DNA from: Aliiroseovarius crassostreae
GTDB taxonomy: Bacteria > Pseudomonadota > Alphaproteobacteria > Rhodobacterales > Rhodobacteraceae
Direction of reading: 5' to 3'
DNA length: 64,000 nucleotides
Assembly (NCBI RefSeq): GCF_001307765.1
Contig: NZ_LKBA01000025.1
Coordinates: 1 to 64,000, forward strand
Positions within the stretch are counted from its first letter, which is position 1. Each line of letters opens with the position of its first letter. Below, in pieces: positions 55,051 through 62,888 of the stretch. A program made the translations under genes and the position numbers. The notes under the pieces were generated by a model. It saw only the letters and a list, made by a program, of their open reading frames with translations, had not been told where the DNA came from and made no database searches.

Positions 55051-57155
55051 CTCCAGAACCTTCCCCATCCATCTTCCAGTTCCGTCACATGACTGTCGCG
55101 GATCAGATCATACAGACGGTTTCGAACCTCCAGCCGGGCGCCGCCGTCGCGCTGAACCGGCCTTATGGTTGTCGAAAACCCGCTGCGGGCGGGGGCGCCC
55201 GCCAGCCAGGTGATCGGGATGTCAAAGCGGATCCCCTTGTCGAACGACCCTTCGCCAAACGTATCGAACGGCACATCGGTCAGGGTGAAAAACGCCCCCA
55301 CCCTGAACCCGTTGTTGAATTCGCGATCAAATGAAACCGTCGCACCCCAGTCCCCGGCCAGATAGCGCCCGGCATCCAGCTGCCCCAGATAACCGCCGCC
55401 AAAATCATAATAGGCGGAAACGTGGCCAGTCACGACGTCACGGCGCTGAAACCCGAACAGCTGATCGAAATTGCGTTGCCGCGCATAGTTGATCTCGGCC
55501 CCAAGGGCGAGCGGACCTTCGACGGGTTTCCACAAGACCTCACCCGAGAGACCACCATACATGGTTTCAAAATACCCTGCGCTCAGCCGGCCATACAGCT
55601 CGGGGCCCGGATGGAAAAAATACTCGCCGGTCAGATGCTTGATCTGCAGGTCGGATTGCTTGGCATATTCGGTGATGTCGGTGCGCACATGGGGCAGTTG
55701 CGAGTTCGATGGCCTTGTGCTGGTGTTCAGGTTGCCAAAGGCCCGCTGTCGCAGGGCGCCGGAAAAGACCAGCCCGCGCACGGGTTCGAACGAGGCAAAG
55801 GCCTGCAGCCCCAGATCCGCGCGCACGGGATTGTCCGGGTCAAACAGTTCCGGCTCCAGATAGGGGGTGAGGGACCAGTCAAACAGGGGATAGGTTTCCG
55901 TGACGGGCGGGATGGCCTTGCTGTCGGCCTCAGAAATGGTGGTGCGGGCAAAGCTCTTCCACGCCCCGTCGAGATCATATTCCAGCGCTTCCAGATCCTG
56001 TCGTCTCAGGCTGCTGCGGGACAGGGCCATGCCGTGACGCACGAGTTCGATGTGAAAGGTGGTGATGGAAGAGGGCAGGGTGTTGGCAGCCACGCGCGCC
56101 GCGCGCCCCAGCGCCTGTGATGCGGTGCGGTAGCGGGTGTTGATCAGGCGCAGCGTGGCCTCGGACCCTGAAAGGGACACCCCTTCCAGGATCAACCCCT
56201 GATCGCGAAGCGCCTGTGTCAGGAGGGCTTTCCCCTGATCTGCGCTGTGACCATCCCAACCCTTTGTCCGGCGAAATGCGGCAGGGATGATCGTGGGCGG
56301 GGCCGCCTCGATCCCTCCGGGAATGGTGGCGCGCTTTGGGTCGGTGATGAAACTTGCCGAAATGCCAATTTCAGACCCGTGCAGGAGATAGGCGGACAGA
56401 TTGGCATATCGAGAGCTGTAGGTCAGGCCGAAATTAAATGGGGTTTGGTGTGTGAACCCGGCATTTGCACCTTCAACCTCATAGGCATCCGAGGAATATT
56501 CTGCCTTCAGGGTCAGGTTTGGGGTGATCTTGTAAGACAGTCCGCCAAAAAGTGCGGCATCGCCCCGGAACCATTGGTCAAAGTCCAGCTGGCCGGTGTC
56601 TCGGCCATGTGAAAGGGCGTTTTCCGAGCGGGATTTGAACCTGTTTGAAAAAACAGAAAGCGGATTTTGAAACCCGCCATAACTGCCGAGGCGCCCCCAC
56701 CCGATCCCACCAGTAACAGCCAGCCGATGGTCCAGAAAATGTTTGGTGCCCGCGATGAATTCGGAGGCATAGGCCCCGGTGCCGCCAAAATCGCGCAATC
56801 CGATTACGATCGAGGGCCAGTTCAGGCTCTCTTCCGTGAGCAGGTAACCGACATCAAAGCTGCGGTCGTAACGGGCGCTGCCATTGCCATCAAAACTGTC
56901 AATGATGGCGTATCGGAATGTGCCGTAGAGTCGGGGTGTCAGTTGAAAGGTCAGGTTGTAGCGCTGGCTGCCATCATGCCGTGAGATCGAGCTGATCAAT
57001 GCCCCGTCGGAGAGCATCTCGCCTGTGGGCATGTCGATCAGTCCGGGCGTGCCGAATGTCGAAATGGGCACCGTTGCCGGCACCTCGGCAAGGGCGCTTG
57101 TGGACAGCCCCACCAGGATCAAACCCGCTTCAGCTATGGCGCGACTTATGCTCAC
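55047..57155 (-). CDS. YjbH (GfcD)-family outer membrane protein
   Basis: The protein of about 702 residues has a signal peptide (ending ALAEVPA) and the family's opening TFGTPGLIDMPTGEMLSDG. It then alternates beta-strand-rich segments with turns, consistent with an outer membrane barrel (RYNLTFQLTPRLYGTFRY; ELYGRLSAGYFETMYGGLSGE), ending in ITWLAGAPARSGFSTTIRPV. YjbH-type proteins take part in polysaccharide export or modification in enterobacteria. The GTG at 57155 is preferred; the frame is open to 57221. It forms a coupled pair with the YjbF gene, facing the polysaccharide genes on the other strand. Confidence 0.88.
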   Translation of the reverse strand: MSISRAIAEAGLILVGLSTSALAEVPATVPISTFGTPGLIDMPTGEMLSDGALISSISRHDGSQRYNLTFQLTPRLYGTFRYAIIDSFDGNGSARYDRSFDVGYLLTEESLNWPSIVIGLRDFGGTGAYASEFIAGTKHFLDHRLAVTGGIGWGRLGSYGGFQNPLSVFSNRFKSRSENALSHGRDTGQLDFDQWFRGDAALFGGLSYKITPNLTLKAEYSSDAYEVEGANAGFTHQTPFNFGLTYSSRYANLSAYLLHGSEIGISASFITDPKRATIPGGIEAAPPTIIPAAFRRTKGWDGHSADQGKALLTQALRDQGLILEGVSLSGSEATLRLINTRYRTASQALGRAARVAANTLPSSITTFHIELVRHGMALSRSSLRRQDLEALEYDLDGAWKSFARTTISEADSKAIPPVTETYPLFDWSLTPYLEPELFDPDNPVRADLGLQAFASFEPVRGLVFSGALRQRAFGNLNTSTRPSNSQLPHVRTDITEYAKQSDLQIKHLTGEYFFHPGPELYGRLSAGYFETMYGGLSGEVLWKPVEGPLALGAEINYARQRNFDQLFGFQRRDVVTGHVSAYYDFGGGYLGQLDAGRYLAGDWGATVSFDREFNNGFRVGAFFTLTDVPFDTFGEGSFDKGIRFDIPITWLAGAPARSGFSTTIRPVQRDGGARLEVRNRLYDLIRDSHVTELEDGWGRFWR

Positions 57156-57269
57156 GACCTCTTCCCGGTTTGCCGCGCGGATTTCAGGCCGCAGCAGATG
57201 GTGAAACACGTTCCGGCCCAATTATGCGAGACCTGTCCGCGTCTTGGCTATGATGTGATTTGCTTGCGT

Positions 57270-58040
57270 TCAGGTATTTGTAACCTGAAAGAATTCCGTC
57301 CTACAATCTTGGATTGTGGCGGCCGTGAGTTTCCCGTTTGCAAAGGCGCCGGTGTCGACAGAGATTACCCCGGCCTGAATGGTGGGGGTGGTCACAACCC
57401 GATGGCCCCGCACCACCCAGATCCCATCCTGGCGTGGTCTTTTTCCAAATTCCGGGTGCCCCCATGTCAGGGCGCGGGTGGGTTGCGCGGAGATGGGGCG
57501 TGTGGGATCCGCGCCTGCGTGAACAACGGCGATGTTTCCTTCGTGCCACATGCGCCTCAACCCGCGAAGCCAGGCCTCTAACCCGTCCGGCATGGCGTCA
57601 CGCAAAGCCTGCTGCATGTGACGTAATGTGCGCTCATCGGTGCTTTGGCGAAGACCGGACAGCCCAAAGCTCGCCATGGTCTGCAGCCCGCCAAATTGCA
57701 GCCAGCGGCTGCCGGCTTTCACGGGGTGATCCAGGAAATCGAGCATCATCTCCTCGTGGTTTCCCATGAGGAATATGCTGTCAGGGCGCCGTTGCTCCAG
57801 CTCTCTGAGGCAGGACAGGACATCGGCGCTATGGTCGCCGCGATCAATATAGTCACCGACAAAAATGCGGCGGGTGGTGGGCTTTTCCCGGTCCAGAAAG
57901 GTCAGCATTTTTTCGAGGCAGGAAATCTGCCCGTGTATGTCACCAATCACCGAAATGGGGGTCTCAGGCTGCGGCGGGGCGCCTGAAAATTCAGCATCGG
58001 TCCCGGAGGAGCGGCGGTTCCTGAGCAGGTTTCCAAACAT
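57270..58040 (-). CDS. PPP-family metallophosphoesterase (serine/threonine phosphatase-like)
   Basis: The 256-residue protein has the PPP signatures in order: ISVIGDIHGQ (about residues 30-39), FVGDYIDRGDHS (about residues 59-70) and LMGNHEEMMLDFL (about residues 91-103). Later metal-binding histidines are in AVVHAGADP and WVVRGHRVVTTP. Relatives dephosphorylate proteins or hydrolyse diadenosine tetraphosphate. Its place between the YjbH pair and the spike genes hints at a regulatory role in polysaccharide synthesis, but nothing in the sequence proves this. A start at 58085 is also possible; 58040 has aggggc upstream. Confidence 0.85.
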   Translation of the reverse strand: MFGNLLRNRRSSGTDAEFSGAPPQPETPISVIGDIHGQISCLEKMLTFLDREKPTTRRIFVGDYIDRGDHSADVLSCLRELEQRRPDSIFLMGNHEEMMLDFLDHPVKAGSRWLQFGGLQTMASFGLSGLRQSTDERTLRHMQQALRDAMPDGLEAWLRGLRRMWHEGNIAVVHAGADPTRPISAQPTRALTWGHPEFGKRPRQDGIWVVRGHRVVTTPTIQAGVISVDTGAFANGKLTAATIQDCRTEFFQVTNT

Positions 58041-58289
58041 CCGAATGCCCCTGAGTGATGCCCCTAAAGCAGGCATGTATCGCAAGGTGCAACCTGCCTG
58101 CTGGGATACAATAGGCGTTCCCGTGCCGGTTGTGAAATCCGAATTATGTTGCGTGTTGCCTGCAGGCGCGGAACAGAACGGTCGGTTTCAGAATTGGTAA
58201 AGGCGCATTGATAGGTCCTTTGTCTCGCAACATCGTCACTGCGACGAGTTTGTTGTGATTGGATGAACTCCGAACAAAAGGAAATACAC

Positions 58290-58556
58290 ATGTCAGACCC
58301 TTTCAAGAGCCGTTCGCCCGGTTTGAATGGCCCCGCCACCGATCTTCTGCCCGTTGTGCCTTCGGACAGTGTGGACCTTGATACGGTTGCCATTGCGTTG
58401 CTGGTTGAAACCGGAGGCACCGTCAGTTTCGTGACCCAGTCTGGTGCCGTGCGGACCGTGACGCTGGGGGATCAGACCATTCTTCCGGTTGGCACACGTC
58501 GGGTGAACGCAACCGGAACGACCGCTTCGGGCATTCACGCCTTTATCGTCGGGTGA
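58290..58556 (+). CDS. GTA head-spike base-like protein (GhsA/Rcc01079 family)
   Basis: The 88-residue protein matches, from memory, the spike base family named after Rcc01079 of Rhodobacter capsulatus, a head-decoration component of its gene transfer agent. It starts MSDPFKSRSPGLNGPATDL and continues PSDSVDLDTVAIALLVETGG, a beta-rich core, then PVGTRRVNATGTTASGIHA. The ATG at 58290 has aagga upstream and gives the family start; an ATG at 58263 only adds nine unconserved residues. It is followed after 3 bases by the putative fibre gene and stands among polysaccharide genes, with no other GTA structural gene here. Confidence 0.8.
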   Translation: MSDPFKSRSPGLNGPATDLLPVVPSDSVDLDTVAIALLVETGGTVSFVTQSGAVRTVTLGDQTILPVGTRRVNATGTTASGIHAFIVG

Positions 58557-58559
58557 AAC

Positions 58560-59318
58560 ATGCTTGGGCTTGATTTCAGCATTGCATCCCTGGCGATGAG
58601 GCGGAAACGCTCTGCGTTTTCTCCAAGTTCGATCGCCGGGCTTGTCGCCTGGTATGACCCAAGCGACCAAACGAGTTTGTTTCAGGACATCGCGATGACG
58701 ATCCCGGTCACCCAGTCAGGTGATCCGGTTGCCGTGATGTTGGACAAGAGCGGCAATGGCCACCACATGACCCAGCCTACCAGTGCCTCTCGCCCGGTTT
58801 ACCAGACGGATGGGACGCATCATTGGCTATGGGCAGATGGGGCGGATGACTTCCTGGCCGCCCCCCCGATGATTTCCGATTATGATTTTACCATGCTGGC
58901 AGCGGTTGAGGCGATGGCAGCCAATGGCGGCATTGTCACCCTGCATGCCAGCAGCAGCCGATACTGGAGCCTGCATACCGGTGCAGTTGATGCAAACACG
59001 GTTTACCGCGCCCTTGATCGACAGGGGGCAGCCACCACGCTCTCTGTTTCCAAGACGGTTGCAACCGCACCGGTGATTGTGCTGGGTCAATGGGTGGCCA
59101 ATCAGGTTTCCCTGTCCGTTGACGGATCGCCTTTTGTCTCAGCGGCCACCAGTGGGGCGGCAAATGATGCGATTAACCTGCGGCTGTTTTCGTTCCGCGA
59201 CGGCAATCATACCGGCGGCAAACTCCATGGTGTCGCCGTATATGAGCGGTCGCTGGATGCAGGGGAACGCGCCGCGCTGGTGTCTGCGTTCGCGCATCAA
59301 CAAGGCCGGTCGCTTTAA
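58560..59318 (+). CDS. Putative GTA head-spike fibre-like protein with lectin-like (LamG) domain
   Basis: The 252-residue protein begins MLGLDFSIASLAMRRKR and then has a concanavalin-type beta-sandwich pattern: AGLVAWYDPSDQTSLFQD, LDKSGNGHHMTQPT, DFTMLAAVEAM, and the closing GGKLHGVAVYERSLDAGERAAL typical of LamG folds. No export signal is visible, which suits a phage-like structural protein. Its position directly behind the spike-base gene matches the ghsA-ghsB order in Rhodobacter capsulatus, where the fibre contacts the host capsule. Assignment as fibre is inferred from context and fold, not from direct recognition. Confidence 0.65.
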   Translation: MLGLDFSIASLAMRRKRSAFSPSSIAGLVAWYDPSDQTSLFQDIAMTIPVTQSGDPVAVMLDKSGNGHHMTQPTSASRPVYQTDGTHHWLWADGADDFLAAPPMISDYDFTMLAAVEAMAANGGIVTLHASSSRYWSLHTGAVDANTVYRALDRQGAATTLSVSKTVATAPVIVLGQWVANQVSLSVDGSPFVSAATSGAANDAINLRLFSFRDGNHTGGKLHGVAVYERSLDAGERAALVSAFAHQQGRSL

Positions 59319-59319
59319 A

Positions 59320-59362
59320 GCGTCTCCAGTTATTGCTGGATCACGGTAATAACTGGAGGCGT
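59320..59362. repeat. Intergenic hairpin after the spike genes
   Basis: Arms gcgtctccagttatt and aataactggaggcgt are complementary at all but one or two positions across a 13-base spacer. No T run follows, so it is a weak candidate terminator. In outline it resembles the dispersed repeat, with different arm sequences. The rest of the 170-base gap before the acetyltransferase shows nothing recognisable. Confidence 0.55.
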
Positions 59363-59488
59363 CCAGCATCCTTTCGCGATGCGTGGCGGGTATCTGTCGC
59401 CAAGCCGGGAAGGGATTAGCCGGGTAAGTGTCTCGACAGGGCTTGGAGCAGGGACTAATTTGGGGGGCAGGAAGTATAAGGCTGATCA

Positions 59489-60082
59489 ATGTCCCCCCCT
59501 CCCCGTTCCCTTTCAGACCTCCCCCTGTCCGAAGAGGTCATGGCCAGACGGGACGCCCCCTGTTTTCCGTTGCGCCACCGCCTGCTGCGCCTTGTCTGGA
59601 TGATCGTGTGGAGGCTGTTTGCCTCATGGACCCCGCCGCAACTGGCGGGGTGGCGGCGATTCCTGCTGCGCGCTTTCGGGGCAAAGATCCATCCGACCGC
59701 CATGGTGCGCGGAGGGGCCAAGATCTGGTATCCGCCAAATCTGGAAATGGCCGCCTTTTCCATGATGGCGGGCGGTGTAAACTGTTACAACATGGAAAGA
59801 ATAGCTCTGGGTGAGGGGGCCATTGTCTCGCAGGGGGCCTATCTGTGTGGCGGAACACATGATTACACGCTGGCCACACGTCCGTTGGTTACGCGTCCGA
59901 TAACAATCGGTGCACATGTCTGGGTCGCGTCAGAGGCGTTCATTGGGCCCGGCGTAACGGTTCCGGAAGGGTGCGTGATTGCAGCACGCGCTGTTGTCAG
60001 CGGAAAGCTGTCCCCCTGGGGGGTATATGCCGGCAACCCCGCAGTTCGGATCAGGGACAGGGTGTTTGATGTGTCTGCATAG
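59489..60082 (+). CDS. WcaF-like O-acetyltransferase (left-handed beta-helix)
   Basis: The 197-residue protein belongs to the hexapeptide-repeat acetyltransferases used for colanic acid and related glycans. It has an N-terminal hydrophobic segment (RLVWMIVWRLFASW), then FGAKIHPTAMVRGGAKIWYPPNLEM, the catalytic-type histidine in YLCGGTHDY (about residues 118-126), repeated hexapeptide turns (PITIGAHVWVASEAFIGPGV) and the terminal GVYAGNPAVRI. It probably transfers acetyl groups from acetyl-CoA to the surface polysaccharide. A later ATG at 59540 is a possible start. Confidence 0.87.
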   Translation: MSPPPRSLSDLPLSEEVMARRDAPCFPLRHRLLRLVWMIVWRLFASWTPPQLAGWRRFLLRAFGAKIHPTAMVRGGAKIWYPPNLEMAAFSMMAGGVNCYNMERIALGEGAIVSQGAYLCGGTHDYTLATRPLVTRPITIGAHVWVASEAFIGPGVTVPEGCVIAARAVVSGKLSPWGVYAGNPAVRIRDRVFDVSA

Positions 60083-60229
60083 GCTGGATTTGAAAGGCAC
60101 CTCACCTTTTGTGGTCAGGGATCGACGGGGCGCCGTGACCATGAGGGCGCAACGCGGTGACTGGCGGCAGACCCAACCCGCATGGTGCCCCTGTCTGGTG
60201 CGCCCGTGCGTCTGGAGCGTGGGCCGGGC

Positions 60230-60997
60230 ATGATCGTTTCGCATGAGAAGAACCTGATCTATTGCCGCTTGCCGAAATCAGCGAGTACCAGTTTTTCCGC
60301 CGCTCTCGCGCCGTTTGCCGATCCGTTTCCCCGCAGTTTTCCGGCCCGTATGCTGCGCAGGATCGGGCTTGAAGCGATGCATCCCCGGCTGTTCGATTTT
60401 CGCCACCACAGTCATCTAAGCTTGATGGGCGCGCGAGAGGTTCTGCCTGAACCGTCGTTCCGGCAGGCCATGAAACTGACCGTTGTGCGCCACCCGGTAA
60501 GCTGGGTTTATTCCTACTACACGCACCTCCTGCGCGACAGTTTCCCGGCGGAATATGCCGCGGGTTTTCATGAGGTGCGTGCGGCCCGGTCCTTTGATTA
60601 TTTTCTCGATTGGCTCACCGAAAGGCCCCGGCGCCCGATTTCAACGCAATTGATTGACGAGAACGGCAATTACCTCGTGGATGCGGTGGTGCGTTGTGAA
60701 AATCTGGCAGAGGAGGCAGCGACATATCTCGCCCCGCACGGGATCCGTGTTTCGGTTTCGGTTCTGAATGCCGGAAACTATCAGCCCCCCACGTTCTCTT
60801 CTTCGCAGATCGAAAAGATAGTCGCGTTGTATCAAGGGGATATGGCGGCGTTTGGGTATGGGGAAAACGGGGCGCTCATACAGCCGGATCTCAGGCCCAA
60901 TGCCGCCACCCGGCAGGTTGCATCCGACCTCGGTCGGGCGGGGCTTGCGCATTATGACTGCTGGAAGCCGTTTTCATCGCCGCCGCAACAGGGCTGA
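60230..60997 (+). CDS. Carbohydrate sulfotransferase-like protein
   Basis: The 255-residue protein resembles PAPS-dependent carbohydrate sulfotransferases. The 5'-phosphosulfate loop is in YCRLPKSASTSF (about residues 11-22), and the 3'-phosphate motif is in LTVVRHPVSWVYSYYTH (about residues 80-96). It would add sulfate to the polysaccharide. The ATG at 60230 places the P-loop where the family has it; an ATG at 60182 adds 16 residues. Its last 46 bases overlap the convergent glycosyltransferase gene. Confidence 0.82.
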   Translation: MIVSHEKNLIYCRLPKSASTSFSAALAPFADPFPRSFPARMLRRIGLEAMHPRLFDFRHHSHLSLMGAREVLPEPSFRQAMKLTVVRHPVSWVYSYYTHLLRDSFPAEYAAGFHEVRAARSFDYFLDWLTERPRRPISTQLIDENGNYLVDAVVRCENLAEEAATYLAPHGIRVSVSVLNAGNYQPPTFSSSQIEKIVALYQGDMAAFGYGENGALIQPDLRPNAATRQVASDLGRAGLAHYDCWKPFSSPPQQG

Positions 60998-62136
60998 TCA
61001 GCGCCGAGCGCCTCGTCAATCTGATCTTGCAGATCCGCATAGGCGCTTTTGACGGAAAACAGCCGTTCATAGGTGGGGCGTGCGGCCTGTGCCATGGCCT
61101 GACGGTCCTGATCGGGCAGGCTAAGAAAACGCGTCAGCATCTCTTTGGTGCCCTGCAGGCTGTCCTCGCAGACCAGACCGACGCCATTTTCTGAAACCTG
61201 CCGATGAATATTGACCTTGTCGGAAATCAGAACCGGGGTGCCGGCTGACAGGGCTTCGGCAACCACTTGTCCAAAGTTCTCCTGATGAGAGGGCAGGACA
61301 AAGGCCGTTGCCTCGGCAAACAGGGTCTGCTTTTCGATCCCGGCAACCTGCCCGGTCCAGAAAACCCGCCCGTCCAGACCAAGGGATGCAGCCTGCGCCT
61401 TCAGCTGATCGGCATAGCTGTTCTTGTCCGGACCTGCGATGATCAGGTCAATGTCGGGGAAGGTGTGGGCGATTTCTGCAAAGGCGGTGAGGAGCGTGTC
61501 TACGGCCTTTTTCGGGTGAATGCGGCTGAGAAAGAGAAGGCAGCGGCGAGAGCTGTCGCGCCCGGGCAGGCCGGGTATTTGCACCGGTCGTGGCTGCGTG
61601 ATCTTCTGATCCGCTGCACAATAACGCACGGCAATACCGGAATAGTCATGATGGCCCCAAAAGGCATTTTGCGCGAGGGTCTGCTCCTCCTCGCAGGTGA
61701 ACAGAACCTTTGCCGCACCGCTCAGCATACGCCCCTGCCACAAAAGCCAATAGACCTGTTTGATCAGGTGCTTGACCGGTTTTATGCGTCGAAAATAGGG
61801 GTCCAGCATCCCATGAGGGTAAAGCAGCCAGGGCACCGCGTTGCGGCGCAGGGGGTTGTATCCCCCGATACTGGAAAAGTTCCAAAGACCATGCACAATT
61901 GCGACATCACAGGACGGGCAATGTTCAGTCACGGCCCGCTCGATCCCGCGGCGAGAGTTTGGCGCCGTCACAATGGGAAATGGGAACGCCGCAACCCAGT
62001 CTGCGTTGGGTGGATCGGTTGAGATGAAAAGAGAGCTGTGCCCGTGGGTTTCCCGCTCACGTGCCATGTTGAGGGCAAAAGCCAGCGGCCCGCCTTGGTT
62101 GGGGTTTACGGATGCGATGAGGTGCAGAACCTTCAT
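60952..62136 (-). CDS. Glycosyltransferase, GT4 type
   Basis: The 394-residue protein is a GT-B fold retaining glycosyltransferase. The N-terminal domain has HLIASVNPNQGGPLAFALNM and LYPHGMLDPY. The C-terminal nucleotide-sugar domain has LLFLSRIHPKKAVDTLLTAF (about residues 208-227), IIAGPDKNSY, and the EX7E-type motif in LPSHQENFGQVVAEALSAGTPV (about residues 289-310). The donor sugar is unknown. It overlaps the downstream end of the opposing sulfotransferase gene by 46 bases and is itself overlapped by 4 bases by the second sulfotransferase gene upstream. Confidence 0.92.
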   Translation of the reverse strand: MKVLHLIASVNPNQGGPLAFALNMARERETHGHSSLFISTDPPNADWVAAFPFPIVTAPNSRRGIERAVTEHCPSCDVAIVHGLWNFSSIGGYNPLRRNAVPWLLYPHGMLDPYFRRIKPVKHLIKQVYWLLWQGRMLSGAAKVLFTCEEEQTLAQNAFWGHHDYSGIAVRYCAADQKITQPRPVQIPGLPGRDSSRRCLLFLSRIHPKKAVDTLLTAFAEIAHTFPDIDLIIAGPDKNSYADQLKAQAASLGLDGRVFWTGQVAGIEKQTLFAEATAFVLPSHQENFGQVVAEALSAGTPVLISDKVNIHRQVSENGVGLVCEDSLQGTKEMLTRFLSLPDQDRQAMAQAARPTYERLFSVKSAYADLQDQIDEALGADQPCCGGDENGFQQS

Positions 62137-62867
62137 GAGCGTGCCCCGAAACTGTCGGGGCGCTGGGCATATGCGTCCAGATAGGTCTGATAGAGCTGCG
62201 TCGCGCGTGCAAGGTCGCGGCGAAATCCGGCATTGGTTTCGATCAGCAGCTCCAGCTCCGCGGCCAGCTTTCGCTTGATGTCGTCGCGCAGCGGGGTGGG
62301 TTTGGCGTGATAGCCCAGAACGCGCTCGGACCGGCCTGCGGGCAAGGAGGTGGCAAACTGGGTTCCGAACCGTCTGTTCACATCGGAGATGAGGGGGGCA
62401 ACCGATTGCGTCACCTCTTCAAAGGGCGCGATCACCACATGGGAAAGCTGAGGTCGCAATGTGTCGTAAAAGGTCAGCCAGGCTTTCAGGGCGTCTTCGA
62501 ATGTTTCGCCATTGCGGCCAGCATTCTCGCGGTTTTGCGCCTCGACCCTAAGTGCGCGAAGCGACAGGATGGCGGATTTCGGGTCCCGGATCAGCACCAC
62601 GCAGGGCACACCCAGCCGGATCCCTTCAAGCAGTTGCGCCACATGATGCAGGTGATGGGCGACGCGGATGCCCGGTTCCTGCCGGTCGATGAACGCGTGG
62701 GTGGTGGCGCTGTTGGCCGAGCGCGGAAATCCCTCGATCACGATATCGGTCTGCGGCCCGACACATCGCGCATTCATCCGGCCTGCCATCCGGCGCAGCG
62801 CAAAATACAGCCGGGGGGAACGGGTTGACCAGATGATCAGTTTATAGCGGAGACGGTGCAGTGACAT
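62133..62867 (-). CDS. Sulfotransferase-like protein
   Basis: The 244-residue protein has a sulfotransferase 5'-PSB-type loop in VIEGFPRSANSATTHAF (about residues 43-59) and the 3'-PB-type motif in VVLIRDPKSAILSLRAL (about residues 90-106). Family membership is clear from these motifs. The acceptor is presumably the polysaccharide made by the neighbouring genes. It precedes the glycosyltransferase gene (4-base overlap) and follows the flippase gene on the same strand. Confidence 0.82.
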   Translation of the reverse strand: MSLHRLRYKLIIWSTRSPRLYFALRRMAGRMNARCVGPQTDIVIEGFPRSANSATTHAFIDRQEPGIRVAHHLHHVAQLLEGIRLGVPCVVLIRDPKSAILSLRALRVEAQNRENAGRNGETFEDALKAWLTFYDTLRPQLSHVVIAPFEEVTQSVAPLISDVNRRFGTQFATSLPAGRSERVLGYHAKPTPLRDDIKRKLAAELELLIETNAGFRRDLARATQLYQTYLDAYAQRPDSFGARS

Positions 62868-62888
62868 GTTGGGGAAACCTGTGGAACC

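Noticed and set aside
58158-58167. Palindrome gcctgcaggc upstream of the spike-base gene as a LuxR-type box
   Set aside because: Only 10 bp long and G/C-rich in a G/C-rich genome; it does not match a lux-type box well enough to claim.
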